DNA from: Eubacterium sp.
Lineage (GTDB): Bacteria > Bacillota > Clostridia > Lachnospirales > Lachnospiraceae
Assembly: GCA_017965495.1 (NCBI GenBank)
Contig: JAGCPW010000095.1
Location: forward strand, 116,055-180,054
Reading direction: 5' to 3'
DNA length: 64,000 nucleotides
The notes beneath the pieces are model-generated. The model had not been told where the DNA came from. It searched no databases and was given only the letters and a program-made list of their open reading frames with translations. Numbering within the stretch: position 1 is the first letter of the stretch; each line of letters starts with the position of its first letter. Shown piece after piece: positions 1 through 11,158 of the stretch. A program made the translations under genes and the position numbers.

Positions 1-2
1 CC

Positions 3-236
3 CTTAATTCATCATGTGTAAGCATAGATTTTTCTGAAGTAACTACAGGTGGATAGGAAAATCGTTTTGATTCTATCACCGGTTAGTCATTGGTAGGAAC
101 TGTTGTTAACAAGACAATAGGCAATACAGCTTGGACAGAACGCACAGATGCATATCTTGTAACTGATGAAGAAGTTATAAACGGTAATGCACTTAGAGCT
201 AATGACTTTGTGGTAGTAAACGTAGTAGGTGGTTAA
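3..236 (+). CDS. C-terminal part of a probable virion protein (start outside window)
   Basis: The gene begins before the window and ends at TAA 234-236. The frame stays open only if the TAGs at 54-56 and 84-86 are sense codons. About 77 residues are visible and no motif is recognised. It ends 2 nt before the next start, so it belongs to the same late transcription unit as the genes that follow. A structural role is inferred from position only. Confidence 0.6.
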
Positions 237-238
237 AC

Positions 239-715
239 ATGTCAACATGGTACATTGTAGACGGTAATCTTCCATATCTCAATGAATTCCCAGAAATGAA
301 AGTTATTGAGGATGCCCCCCTAGGTGTATGGAGAATAATAGACGGTGAACTTCCGTTTAAGCTATCGTTTCCGGAAATGTCCGGAATCAACGATGCCCCT
401 GCTTTAGTTTGGCGTATCGTTGATGGAAACTTACCAACTAAACTAGTATTTCCAAAAAACTATGGAATTACAGATGTCCCTCTTGGTATTTGGGCAATAA
501 AAGACGGGGAGCTACCATACCGCAGAAATTTTCCACCAATGCCAGGCCCCCCAAGAATGTGGGGCTCTCCAATAAAAATTCTCCTAAAAGAAATGCATGA
601 ATCCCCAATACTTCTCAAAACCCAAAAGTCCCAAGACGTACAAATTGGTGACACAACAATCCCATATCAAATTACAAAGCGCTTATTCGATGGTATAGAT
701 TGGGAATTAATATAA
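239..715 (+). CDS. Virion-associated protein with four DGxLPxxxxFP repeats
   Basis: 158 residues. Four tandem repeats of roughly 35 residues carry the pattern W-x-I-x-DGxLPxxxxFPxM (residues about 4-20, 30-48, 58-76, 86-103), followed by a unique C-terminal segment. Similar short Trp/Asp-Gly/Pro repeats are, from memory, found in phage tail or receptor-binding proteins, so a tail-fibre or baseplate accessory role is likely but not shown. It lies 12 nt upstream of the first giant virion gene and is probably co-transcribed. No TAG codon is used. Confidence 0.65.
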   Translation: MSTWYIVDGNLPYLNEFPEMKVIEDAPLGVWRIIDGELPFKLSFPEMSGINDAPALVWRIVDGNLPTKLVFPKNYGITDVPLGIWAIKDGELPYRRNFPPMPGPPRMWGSPIKILLKEMHESPILLKTQKSQDVQIGDTTIPYQITKRLFDGIDWELI

Positions 716-727
716 GGAGGTAGTAGT

Positions 728-3700
728 ATGAACTACGGACAAGACAAGTTCTTTAACGGCGATAAAGGCCTTTATACTACCCTCATATCAGACCTACTTG
801 ATAAATATACATTAGACAACGATTTCCGGAAGGATGTCCAAGTGGACTCCTTCTGGAACGAGTCTTTAGCCAGACTTTTAGAATTACTTAACCAAAAGAT
901 TGACCCTAATGGTATTCGTAATTATGAATCGTCTGGCTTATTAGTAGAACTGATAGACGGTACAATAGATGATTCTGTGCTAAGAGCCGCACTTACCACA
1001 AAGGATTCAAATGATAGATATGCCGCAATCCGCTTAATGGATGTTATGGACGCGGATGCTGGTGCTAATTTTTGCGGCGGAGATATATATGAACAAATGA
1101 GATTATATGAAACCATTACTATCAATGGCGTAGTTGGTAAGAACGTTTTATTTGATAGTTAGGCTTTTGAACCAATAGATAAACTATTAGCTGGGGAAGA
1201 CATTCTTCATGGCGATTTCACCTATATAATAAGGGGAATCCGTTCAGGCGTAAACGCTGAAACTGGAAAACCTTATTGGCCAGCATATGATAGTGATGGA
1301 AATTCAGCAACAGCTTCAACTCCAACAACCTATCGAGTAGTCAAAAAACCATGGGTAATTCCTTGGTTCAACCTCGACATGGAAAGTTACTCTAAAGTTC
1401 GCGGCGAAGACAAGAAACTCAGTGTCCTTGCAGACCCATCAGACTTAGGTTTCACCTGTATGCAAAGAGATGGACTTGCAGATGACATGGAGTTTAGAAT
1501 CCAAGCTATGCAAATTTACAACATACTCGTTGAAATTGGTCGCGAAAAAGGTAGAGGAGAAACAGAGTTTAACAAATACAGAGCTTACGGTAAACAAATT
1601 GACTACACATCTCATAACTTTGAACAAATCGACATGGATAACCGTCAAGTTCTTGAAGTAGATGACACCGTAGAAACAGTTCTAGGAAGCTCAATGGCCC
1701 TACGCATAGGCGATTTAATACCGCCAGAATCTACTGTAGACTTTAGCAGTATTGAAGATATGTATGTTTCAATTTGCTACAGTCCATTAGAACAAACAGA
1801 AGGCATTTATCCAATAGAATTAACCAACGAAGAAGTAACACAATATTTCTCAGACATAATCTACGACATGCTTGAACAAAGTACAGAAGCTCCATCTCCA
1901 CCGGACATTGTATATAGAGTCCAAACCGTAGATAGAAGTGCCAAGAGATTACTCGCTGCGGTTGAAGTCGTAGATGAAGACCACATAGACGACAATGCTC
2001 CAGTTGCCCTTGGCGGTTGCTTACACTATTGCGGCAAGTTTGGTTCAATCCAACTCATGGAAAAAGATGCCGCAAAAGTTGCAGAGAGAATTGGCGTAAC
2101 CTATGAAGAATTTGAAGTCATGGAATTTGATGATTTCTGTACCCTATGGGCAGAAAAAGCAAATCGCTGGATTCGTCTTATCATGCCGCAAAATAAACGT
2201 AGAGTTGAGATTGAAGACCTTAACAGAAACTTTTGGGTTATTGCTCAGGTAATTGCTGGCGTTAGTGCTTATTTATTTGACGGGGACGGTCCAATCGGTG
2301 AATTCCTTAAAGGCATGATTAAAGAAATTGGTCAGCTTTGGGAGAACGTTATTTATCTTTGGATGGCACAAGGCTTAATTGGAGAACCACCATTCATAAC
2401 AGATACACATTGCGAAGTGCTTATGCCGAACGCAGCTCATGGGAAAGTTTCAATGACCTATGATGACTTCGTTTGCTCTCCAGAACTCAATTATCTCTTA
2501 CAAAAATATCCAGATAAAAACCTCTGCATTTTGCCTTACATGAGAAAAAATAATTATGAGAACGATTATTACTCTAAGGTATCGTTCCCAGGTGTTTATA
2601 TCTATGATAGAAACATGGATAACCCTTCCTGGGAGGTCTTACCATTAAATACCACAGGATTGGAAATAGATTTGGGAGATTATGCCGACCATATATATGG
2701 CATAATTAAATTACCGGAATACAATATCTCAACTGGCAAATATATGGTAGACGATTTCACGGCAGAAATGTTCCCTGAGCATTATAGAAACTACTTAACT
2801 TTCGCGCCACTTAGCTCAGCACCATATATTGGTCTTGACCTTAAGAGATACTATGGTCTTGCAAGGGATATTATAGATTTTGACGGCAAACTCTACAAGA
2901 AAAACTCTGAAGGTGTTTGGGAAAAGAATCCACAAATTGACATTCATATTATCTTTAGAGATACAGCAAGAGAAATGATGACAGACAGGGTACTTAACCT
3001 TATGGAATATAGAGGTCAGTATGAAGAAGGAGAAATCGTAACAAAGAGATATAAAACAACTCTTGACAGCGACCCTCTTGCTGAGGTAGCACCTACATTA
3101 ACACCTATTAAAAAGGGTTACTATTAGGGCGAAATGTTAAGTACATATGTTGATGTTGATGACCCTATGTATTCAATTATGGTTTTACCTACTATGAAGA
3201 CAGAACCATATTATGAAACTGAATCACACTTCAAATCTCATTACAATTACACAGATTTACCTGACCTTGTGGCTTCTGATAAACAAATCTTACTTGCATA
3301 TGCAAAGGCAAGCGAAGATTACTCAAACAACCCAGAAGCATTTAAGATGTAGAACTATAATGCATTAAAGGCTTTGTATACAACAGAAGAAGTTATGTAT
3401 AAAAATACAGCCGCGGTTTATAACAAAACCACAAGAAGTGCATTAGCAAGCGATACGTCGGGTGAAGAACCAGTGCTTGTATATCCTACATTTGGGGATT
3501 ATTTAGCAGAGCTTGTGTCGGTAATTAATAAGGATAAGTATATCTCTCCTTACTGCTTAATATTTGCAGAAGGTGAAAAGAACTTTAACTATCGCGCCGA
3601 TACAGAAGAGCCACACAAAATGATTAAGTATTTAGCATCAAAAGATGGTTTAGTTTCTCAGTATTATGAATCAACACATCCAACCGATTTTACAAATGCT

Positions 3701-4765
3701 AATGCTGTTATTTATTGTGGCAAAGAAAACATTGCATCAGATTATCCGGGCCACCGCACAATAAAACCAACCGATGGACATAGTTTCTTAAGTGGTACAC
3801 TTTCTGTTCAAAGAGATGGCGAAAAGTATAGGTTTGGTTATGGTGATTACACTTGCGAAGAAGCATTACAACTCACTATTGACACAACAGGTGAAGGACG
3901 TACTTCAACTTCAATAATGGCCGGACAGCATGAATAGTGGTTAACTTGTAAACAGACTGGTTAGGATTTCAGTTCATCAACATGGCTTATAATAAAGGTC
4001 GAAGCTCCATATGCTGTTAATACTAAGTTAGTTAATGATAGCAACGACACCATGGAAAAATATTGTTGGGGCACATTAAGAGATGAAATAGACCTTAACA
4101 GACAGTTTGCAAGAAATATCGCGGCGAAATGGTATGCTCGTGAGGAAGCAGACCCTTCTGTAGACACATGGGGAGATGCTGTAAACGCTATCAGAGAAGC
4201 TTTCGCAGCAGAAGAAATGGATGTATACATGAATTCATGGTACTTAGAACAAGCAATTATAGGTATATCAAATTCACCTTATTATGATGAATGGTATATA
4301 GAACAGTGTAGCCTTTACGATGATGACCCTCAGTGGGATACTAAAGTAAGAGCATGGCTACAAGACAAAGGCATCATGCCACAAACATACACATCTCATG
4401 GTTTTGATACATGGACTGGTGAACGTATTTTCATCAACACTTCAATGCGCTCTGAAATAAGAATTTATATGTTCGGCCCAAGTGGTATTTATGGTCAGAA
4501 GATTTACAGCAGAAATGCTGATGGTGAATTTGACCAAACTCACATTGAAACTGGCGGCACACATGACGTAGACACGGTTCGTGCTGGCTATGAAGTTATT
4601 AACAACTCTAGCCGCAATTATAACTATGAAAAATATAAAGACTTCGGTCACAAAACGGACACAACATACTATGACCCAGACCAGACAGATGATACCGTAG
4701 AAGGCCCGGCATGGTATGAACAACACATTGCTTGGGTAGACCAAAACCCTCCGTGGGATAATTAA
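728..4765 (+). CDS. Giant virion protein A, amber codons read through
   Basis: Reads as one 1345-residue protein when the in-frame TAGs at 1160, 3125, 3350, 3935 and 3962 are sense; the stop is TAA. A good AAGGAGG site precedes the ATG. A block near residues 470-540 (RLLMPQ, RRVEIEDLNRNFWVIAQ, ENVIYLW) recurs in the next large gene, so the two are paralogous over that domain. Size, late position and lack of enzymatic motifs suggest a tail, baseplate or wedge component. Taking TAG as stop would break it into five pieces without their own start signals. Confidence 0.75.
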
Positions 4766-4776
4766 GAGGTGAGATA

Positions 4777-7704
4777 ATGGAACGTTGGTTAGAATTTTTA
4801 AAAACAATTACTAACTTAAAGGTTCTAGTTCAAATGCTCAATCTTACTCCTGAAAATGAGGAACGATTTTGGAAAGACCTCCTGACTTTACTTAAAAGTC
4901 AGGAGCATCCAGTCGTTTTTGATGATGGAGAACTTACTGGATTAATCGGATAGGTAATTAGTTCAGCAGACTTTGAAGACAGAGATACAGAACCTTTTAC
5001 AAGTGAACTTTACAACACACTTAAAGAGCTGATTTATAATGATACTAATGATAGTTTTTGGAATGAATCGGTTCAGCAATTAATTAAATATTTCATTAAG
5101 AACATCGAAGAAAGACCGGAGGATAAGATACTGATTCCAATAGGTAGCGATAATGAACATAGTATTAGAATCAGTGATTTAAAGGCTGCGGATGCCGGCA
5201 ATGGTTTTAATTACACGCCTATTAATGATGAAGATTATTGGGTGCATCCAAAGTACAATATAGATGATAGGGCTTACGATGAGGTAAGGGGTCACGATGC
5301 TCTTAATGCTGATTTATCAAATGATGTGGCTGTACAATTCACAAAAGAAAAAGATATTGAAACATGGATTAGACTTCTTATGCCGCAATATAGTAGAAGA
5401 GTTTTAGTTGAGGACTTAGATAGAAACTTTTGGGTTATTGCCCAGACTATTAGTGCTATTTGTGCATACTTATTTGGCGACGAAAATCCGATAAATAAGA
5501 TGTGTGAAGGTATTGCAAGAGAAGTTTCTGAGATATGGGAAAATGTGTTATACCTTTGGCTAGAAATCGCGGCAATAACACAAAGAAAACAGAAAGGCAT
5601 TAGAGTAATGAGTTTATATGTGCCGCCAAGAGATAATGAACACGGCAGAAAATATGATGACTTTGAAAGTAAAAATAGTGTTATGACATGGGATATTGAT
5701 GAATATGGTAATATGGTTATTACGGTTGATGATTGGGATAGTTATAAGGATGAGATTGTGGAGAAAATTGGTTATTTAACTGAGGACTTTGCAAATTAGG
5801 ATTTATGTGTTCTTCCAATTGTTAGGCTTGATAATTATACGATTGACTTCTATTCTACAGAATACTATCCTATGGTTTTATTCTATTCTAAAGATACTAA
5901 GGAATGGACTTACAAACGTATTAAAGAATAGATTGGCGATACATTAAAGGATTCGTTATTTATTTCGCCGCGATTTGAAGATAAGACAGACGGCAAGAAA
6001 CGCTTTACTGATTAGATTATGGGACAATATAGAACTTGTATGAGCGACCAAACGGTATGGCCTTTTTCAAAAGTTCCAAGTCAAAGTAATGGTGAAGAAA
6101 ATCCAACTTTAAAGTATATTGGCTGTTTACGTGTTAAGCCGGATATTACTTTAAAAGAGAATGAAACAGAAATAGAAAATCTTGAATTATCTGTTTATGA
6201 TACATTTGCTCTTACTCCTAGTTCACAAGGAGGAGAGTTAATAGACCACGACCTTAGTTTTATAGGTAAATATAGTTTAATCCCTAGTAATGATGACAGC
6301 CTTGTACTTACTTACTAGGCTGATTCGGAACAGGCTGAACAAAGAGAAGAACATTACGCTAGTGGACATGGCGCTCCTTGGTCAGTATTAAAGGCTTGGT
6401 ATGGCGGCGAAATAGCATCATGGATGTTAGAAACTGCTTCTATTATTTCTTCTGATAATCTATTCAACAATCAGGCTTACGTTCTTAAAATCGGAAACTA
6501 TTTGCCGGAAAATGGCGGCGACTTTATCATGGCTTCTGTTGATGATAGCGGCACTTTCAAATATACATCTATGTACGGAAACGTTTCAAGGAAATCTGGA
6601 ACAGGTCGCAACACTAAATACTACAGACTTAGATGGGATACTTACCAGCCAGAAAATGATGGCGGACCAGATGAAGCTGTTAAAAACAATAAAATCTGCT
6701 ATGCAAAAGACCCGGAAAAGCGACCATGTACATATCCAACAAAGGCTCATATAGAATATGATGGACTTATCGCGGCGAAGAATTTCATCAAGGCAAATGC
6801 AGAAACAGTAGGTAAGAACCCATGCTTCATTGCTACAACAATTGGTTTAACTCCATGGTCTGGTAGCGGAAGAACTGGTAGCGACGTTTACTGGGATGTA
6901 TCATTCTTGCCGGCATTATACTTCTATATTCCTACTATAGAATCATTAACTGGTATGCCGAAAGAAACAGAGGGCTATGACTTCTCTCCATACATCAAAA
7001 CCTATACAGAAAACGAAGCCATTTATTTAGTCAATGATTAGCTTAATGCCGATGAAAGACCAGACGGAGACGGCACGGTATACATCGAAGAGAATGGTCA
7101 AAAGAAAGAAATCGGTAAAATTATTGCTTGCTTACCTATGAATAGATATGAAAGCTACTTCAGAAAGCTAGGCCTTGAAGCTAATGACGATACCTACATG
7201 GGCGGTTCACACTGGAGACAATTCTACATCACCAATAACGATGAAAATAATGTATGCTCCAAAGAAGATGTTAATGGCGGCGCAAAAGCTGGAGGTACAA
7301 CAATTTACCAAGCAACTTTTACACCTCGTTTTTGCGGCATGGTAGAATACTTTGACGTACTTCGCCACAATGCTTCAAATAGAACAGCATTACTTTGGGA
7401 AGACCAAATTGCAAAAGTTTCGGAAGCAGTAGTTTAGATAGACCAAGACGGTTATGAACAAACTGAAGAAGGTTCAATTAGGTCAGCAAAGAATGTTGCA
7501 TTACCATGGGAAGACAGAGAGTCTTATGAAACACAAAGGTCAACCATGGCAACTGGTTTCCAGCAACTAATGGAAGAAGAAGACGGAGAGTGGCATGAAC
7601 ACCCAGAAAACATCTACGGTAATATAGAAAAATGTATTGGGGAAAATGCGGATTATTTCCACGGTAATACAAACCTTAACGGCGGCTTGTGTATATATAG
7701 TTAA
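4777..7704 (+). CDS. Giant virion protein B, paralogue of protein A
   Basis: 975 residues when TAGs at 4951, 5797, 5929, 6013, 6316, 7039 and 7435 are read through; the stop is TAA. It shares the RLLMPQ / EDLDRNFWVIAQ / ENVLYLWLE block with the preceding gene (here near residues 195-265). It starts 11 nt after the upstream stop and is followed by a strong terminator, so it closes the late unit. Probably a structural protein. The high amber density means full-length product needs the suppressor tRNA. Confidence 0.75.
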
Positions 7705-7713
7705 GTAAAACTC

Positions 7714-7742
7714 TTTACTTTTTTACAAAACTATGCTATAAT
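7714..7742 (+). promoter_or_regulatory. Possible promoter overlapping a terminator
   Basis: TTTACT, 17-nt spacer and TATAAT match the phage consensus, but the presumed start point falls inside the terminator stem at 7743-7778. It could produce only an aborted leader or serve readthrough into the lipoprotein gene. Confidence 0.45.
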
Positions 7743-7787
7743 AGATAATGTTCTTAGGAAATACTTTGAACATTATCTATTTTTTTC
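7743..7787 (+). terminator. Rho-independent terminator of the late virion unit
   Basis: An 11-bp stem (AGATAATGTTC with GAACATTATCT) is followed by a T-rich run, 39 nt after the stop of giant protein B. Confidence 0.85.
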
Positions 7788-7879
7788 TACATTATCTTTG
7801 ATGCTTGCTTTTTGCGAGTACAACTTACAGTAAAATCTCCCTAAGCGGCGATACTTCGCCAAATAAGGAGGAATTTTTT

Positions 7880-8782
7880 ATGAATAAGAAAAACTTAATA
7901 TGTGGCATCGTTATTGGTTTAGCGATGTGTTTTACAGTTGCAAGTTGCGGCTAGAACACAAAAGTAGACCTAGTAAACACAGATACTATTTATGCAGATG
8001 TCGCAGAAAGCACAGCAGAAACGACTATTGAAACAACTGTAGTAACAACAGTTGCAACATCTAATTCCACAACAACTTCTGCCGCAATCACCACAACAGA
8101 AACAACAGTGGAAACAACTAATGCAGAAACAGAAGCTCCGGCAACAGAAGCCGAAGTAGTGATAGTGCCAGAAACAGAAGCACCAGTAGAATATGTAGAA
8201 CCAACACCGGAAACAGAAGCTGAACCAGCACCAGTGGTTGAGCCAGTAGAAGAATACTTAGTTTATAAGCCAAGTACATATTACATCCACCGCAACACTT
8301 GCAGATGGAACAAAGATGACGCTTATCGTATAGACTCGGCTGATGGACTTACAGCAAGACTTTGTACTGAATGTTGCCCGGAATGTGATGGATTTGAAGA
8401 ATACGTTCCGCCAGTGGAAGAAGCTCCAAGTTCTGATGGTTTATCATATTTTGGTTATTTCGGAAGAGTAACTTACTACCCAGCAACAGCATATTATGAT
8501 GGTGTTTGCGGCGGTTCAGGTAGAACTCTGATGGGTTATGGTGATTATGGTAATGGCATAAGAGGTTCTGTAGCAAGCAGAACCCTATATGAAACATATG
8601 GATATAATAGAAATGGTAGAACAACAGTTTATCTCGAATTTCCGGGCTATTCAGAAATGAACGGATATTACTACGTAGATGACTGCTGCCGTGATTACGG
8701 TGTAATTGACGTTTTCGTATGGAGTGGTTATAGCTGTCCATTCTATAATGCCGGTGTAATTACAGCAGATTGTTACGTTTAA
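7880..8782 (+). CDS. Secreted lipoprotein with C-terminal 3D domain
   Basis: 300 residues. A hydrophobic signal peptide ends in VASC with the lipobox Cys at residue 23. A TAG at 7952 two codons later must be read as Gln. A Thr/Glu-rich linker (about residues 35-120) leads to a Cys-rich segment and a C-terminal region (about 190-300) with GSVASRTLY, TTVYLE and YYVDDCC...VIDVFV, which fits the 3D (three-Asp) fold of peptidoglycan-acting proteins. Likely cell-surface, possibly in lysis or superinfection control. The ribosome site is AAGGAGG. It has its own downstream terminator. Confidence 0.7.
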
Positions 8783-8898
8783 TTTATATCAATATCAAGT
8801 TTATTTGTTAATGAACTTGTGTTAAGTTAATTGAATTGGCAACTCAATTGCGAAGGATAAGAAGATAAACACAAGGGAAGATTTTTACTGTAAAAACG

Positions 8899-8933
8899 AA
8901 GGGATGTTCACAGAGATTGTGGGCATCCTTTTC
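8899..8933 (+). terminator. Terminator after the 3D lipoprotein gene
   Basis: GGATG/CATCC and inner CACA/TGTG stems are followed by a T-rich tract that overlaps the next promoter. Confidence 0.75.
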
Positions 8934-8935
8934 TA

Positions 8936-8964
8936 TTTACTTTTTTGAAAGTTTGTGTTATAAT
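8936..8964 (+). promoter_or_regulatory. Promoter for the helicase operon
   Basis: TTTACT, 17-nt spacer and extended -10 TGTTATAAT, 32 nt before the helicase ATG. Confidence 0.8.
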
Positions 8965-8995
8965 AAAAGAAAACATTTGAAAAGGAGTTTTAAGT

Positions 8996-10081
8996 ATGTT
9001 AAGCGAACCACAAAAGAAAATTGTAAACGCAACAGATAAAAATATTTTGTGTCTAGCCAGTGCTGGTGTCGGCAAGACAACCGTTCTTACTCATCGTATT
9101 GAGCATTTGGTTGAAACTGGCGTAGACCCAACAAAGATTGTGGCTTTCACATTTACCAATGAAGCCGCAAACGAAATGCGTAGACGTTTATCCGAAAAGT
9201 GCAAAGACGTATTCGTTGGTACTATCCATGCTTATGCCGCGATAATTTGCGGCAGAGCCGGCATAGACGTTGCTGCACTTGTATTAAGGGAAAAGTTTGA
9301 TGACATCATTATCAAGGCCTATGAAGCAGATATGATCTATTACTTACCGGTTGAGCATTTGCTTTTAGACGAAGTACAAGACACATCGGAAAAACAATAT
9401 AATTTTGTTAAGAAAATCCCGGCGATAAATCGTTTCTATGCTGGAGATTTTAGACAGCAGATTTATGGCTTTAGACTTAAAGACCCAGATTTCATTTTCA
9501 ATGAACTAGAACATTCTACCTTTAAAACTTATCACCTTATTGATAACTACAGAAGTCCTCAGAACATCATTGACTTCGGTGAGAGATATATTGGTGATTT
9601 TATGGTTGACCACGGTTTACCAAAATCAAAGGCGGTATCAGGTAAAAAGTCTGCATATATTAATGAAATGGTAGGCTTTGGTCAGGTACTTGATTATCTT
9701 GCGTATGACGTGGATAAGAGTGACTATATTAATTGGTCTGTTCTTTGCCGCACAAATGTTGAAGTTGAATATGTTGAGGAAAAGTTTAAGGAAAACGGTA
9801 TTCCATGCTGCATAGTTAAGAGAGATAAAGACCATTACGAACAGGCACAGGAAGATATGTTAACTAACAAGGTTAAGATTATGACACAGCACTCTTCAAA
9901 GGGACTTAGCCTTCCAAAGGTTGTTGTTATGGATGTAAGAACTTATAGTGACGAGGAACGTAGACTTGCTTATGTTGCTTCAACAAGAGCACAGGAGGAG
10001 TTGTACATTTGTTCGCCGCCAAAGGGTCTTAAAAATTGGGATAAGGAACGTAAAAATGCAGGGATGGTGAGTTTTGGGTAA
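8996..10081 (+). CDS. UvrD/Rep-like superfamily 1 helicase, compact
   Basis: 361 residues. Motifs in order: SAGVGKTT (Walker A, about residue 23), FTFTNEAANEMRRR (motif Ia), LLLDEVQDT (motif II), NYRSPQNII (motif IV), QHSSKGLSLPKVV (motif V) and AYVASTRAQEELYI (motif VI). All core ATPase motifs are intact, but the protein is about half the length of UvrD/PcrA, so the 1B and 2B insertions are mostly missing. Likely a 3'-5' DNA translocase in replication or recombination. It is first in an operon, and its stop overlaps the next start (TAATG). Confidence 0.88.
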   Translation: MLSEPQKKIVNATDKNILCLASAGVGKTTVLTHRIEHLVETGVDPTKIVAFTFTNEAANEMRRRLSEKCKDVFVGTIHAYAAIICGRAGIDVAALVLREKFDDIIIKAYEADMIYYLPVEHLLLDEVQDTSEKQYNFVKKIPAINRFYAGDFRQQIYGFRLKDPDFIFNELEHSTFKTYHLIDNYRSPQNIIDFGERYIGDFMVDHGLPKSKAVSGKKSAYINEMVGFGQVLDYLAYDVDKSDYINWSVLCRTNVEVEYVEEKFKENGIPCCIVKRDKDHYEQAQEDMLTNKVKIMTQHSSKGLSLPKVVVMDVRTYSDEERRLAYVASTRAQEELYICSPPKGLKNWDKERKNAGMVSFG

Positions 10082-10605
10082 TGTTTAGAATGATTTATAA
10101 AGATGAAACGCAAGAGGTTTGGCTTCCTAGTATGCTTATTGATATAATTAACGAATGTTATAATAAAACATATATAAGCAAAGAAAAAGAATTAAGGTTC
10201 TTAACACGTGAAGCTATGCGTTATGTTAGAGAAAAGGTCTTTTGTCTTGTTCCTCCTATTGTATCAGAGCAGATACTTAGACTACGTAGAGATGATGATG
10301 TGACGTTTAGTTCAACTGAGGAAGGCAAATGTTTCAATGATGCCTTGGAAATGGTTAATATGGCCTTTTGTAGAACAGAAGGAGAACTAACCAGAGAATG
10401 GGCAGATGAATTGGAAGATGTTATTTATGAGCATTATTACAATGAGTATGGTGTAAATTGCTATGCTCATTTAATGGAAAAGCCGGTCGGAAATGTAAAT
10501 TATTTTATTGCCGTAAATAAAGGTAAAGATACTTTTATTTTGTTTGTAGAATTAAACGACTTAGACATTTGGCATGACATAGTGGAGGAGAGCAATCATG
10601 AATAA
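10081..10605 (+). CDS. Hypothetical protein in the helicase operon
   Basis: 174 residues, acidic, no recognised motif, mostly helical in appearance. Its ATG overlaps the helicase stop, and its own stop overlaps the next ATG, so it is translationally coupled on both sides. Confidence 0.7.
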   Translation: MFRMIYKDETQEVWLPSMLIDIINECYNKTYISKEKELRFLTREAMRYVREKVFCLVPPIVSEQILRLRRDDDVTFSSTEEGKCFNDALEMVNMAFCRTEGELTREWADELEDVIYEHYYNEYGVNCYAHLMEKPVGNVNYFIAVNKGKDTFILFVELNDLDIWHDIVEESNHE

Positions 10606-11158
10606 AACATATGTTATAGCAAACCTTAATTTGTTTAAACATGGTGACGACACCAAAACCAATATCGTTAAGAACTGGAATAAAGTGGTAAGTGAAGACG
10701 ATGTTGTCCTTGTCATGGGGCCTGTAGGTGTTGGTAGTTTTGATGAAATGAAAAGCATAATTAGCCGGCTTAATGGTGAAAAACTTTTATATGATTACAA
10801 CACTAACCAAATGTTTACTAAAGATGAATGGAAGGAAATTGGCTTTAAATATTGTTGGAATACGCCAATGTTCAATGAATTACCGAGTGGTGAGCTTGTG
10901 TTCTATGTACTTGCGGATGATTCTGTGCATACCAGTGAAGACTGTGTTTTGTATGTGACAAGCACAGACCATAATGTTGGTGACATTAAAAACTATTTTA
11001 TTCCTGACGCAGACACTTTTGATTTCTGTCCTATAGATGCGGACGAAGTTTTAAATGTTTATAATAATATGATGGCTTTTGAAAGTATGCCGGATACTAT
11101 TGAAACTCGCAGTGAGATTAAAGAGCCTGAGTGGGGTGATGTTAAATGGGATTCGTAA
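10598..11158 (+). CDS. Degenerate metallophosphoesterase paralogue (likely inactive)
   Basis: 186 residues. The N-terminal 70 residues align with the active phosphoesterase encoded at 23575: MNKTYVIANLNLF versus MNKTFFISDTHFN, VMGPVGVG versus VLGDFALG, and LNGEKLLYDYN versus LSGEIHLIRGN. The metal ligands (DxH, GD, GNH) are replaced and the downstream GHTH is not found. I infer a pseudoenzyme kept for binding or regulation. It overlaps the preceding gene by 8 nt and the following one by 13 nt. Confidence 0.65.
   Translation: MNKTYVIANLNLFKHGDDTKTNIVKNWNKVVSEDDVVLVMGPVGVGSFDEMKSIISRLNGEKLLYDYNTNQMFTKDEWKEIGFKYCWNTPMFNELPSGELVFYVLADDSVHTSEDCVLYVTSTDHNVGDIKNYFIPDADTFDFCPIDADEVLNVYNNMMAFESMPDTIETRSEIKEPEWGDVKWDS

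Noticed and set aside
728-7704. Reading the many ORF pieces as separate genes or frameshifted pseudogenes
   Set aside because: All pieces lie in one frame separated only by TAG, without own ribosome sites, and neighbouring genes are intact.
7880-8782. Minus-strand frame opposite the lipoprotein gene
   Set aside because: It mirrors the repetitive Thr/Glu codons and has no promoter or ribosome site.
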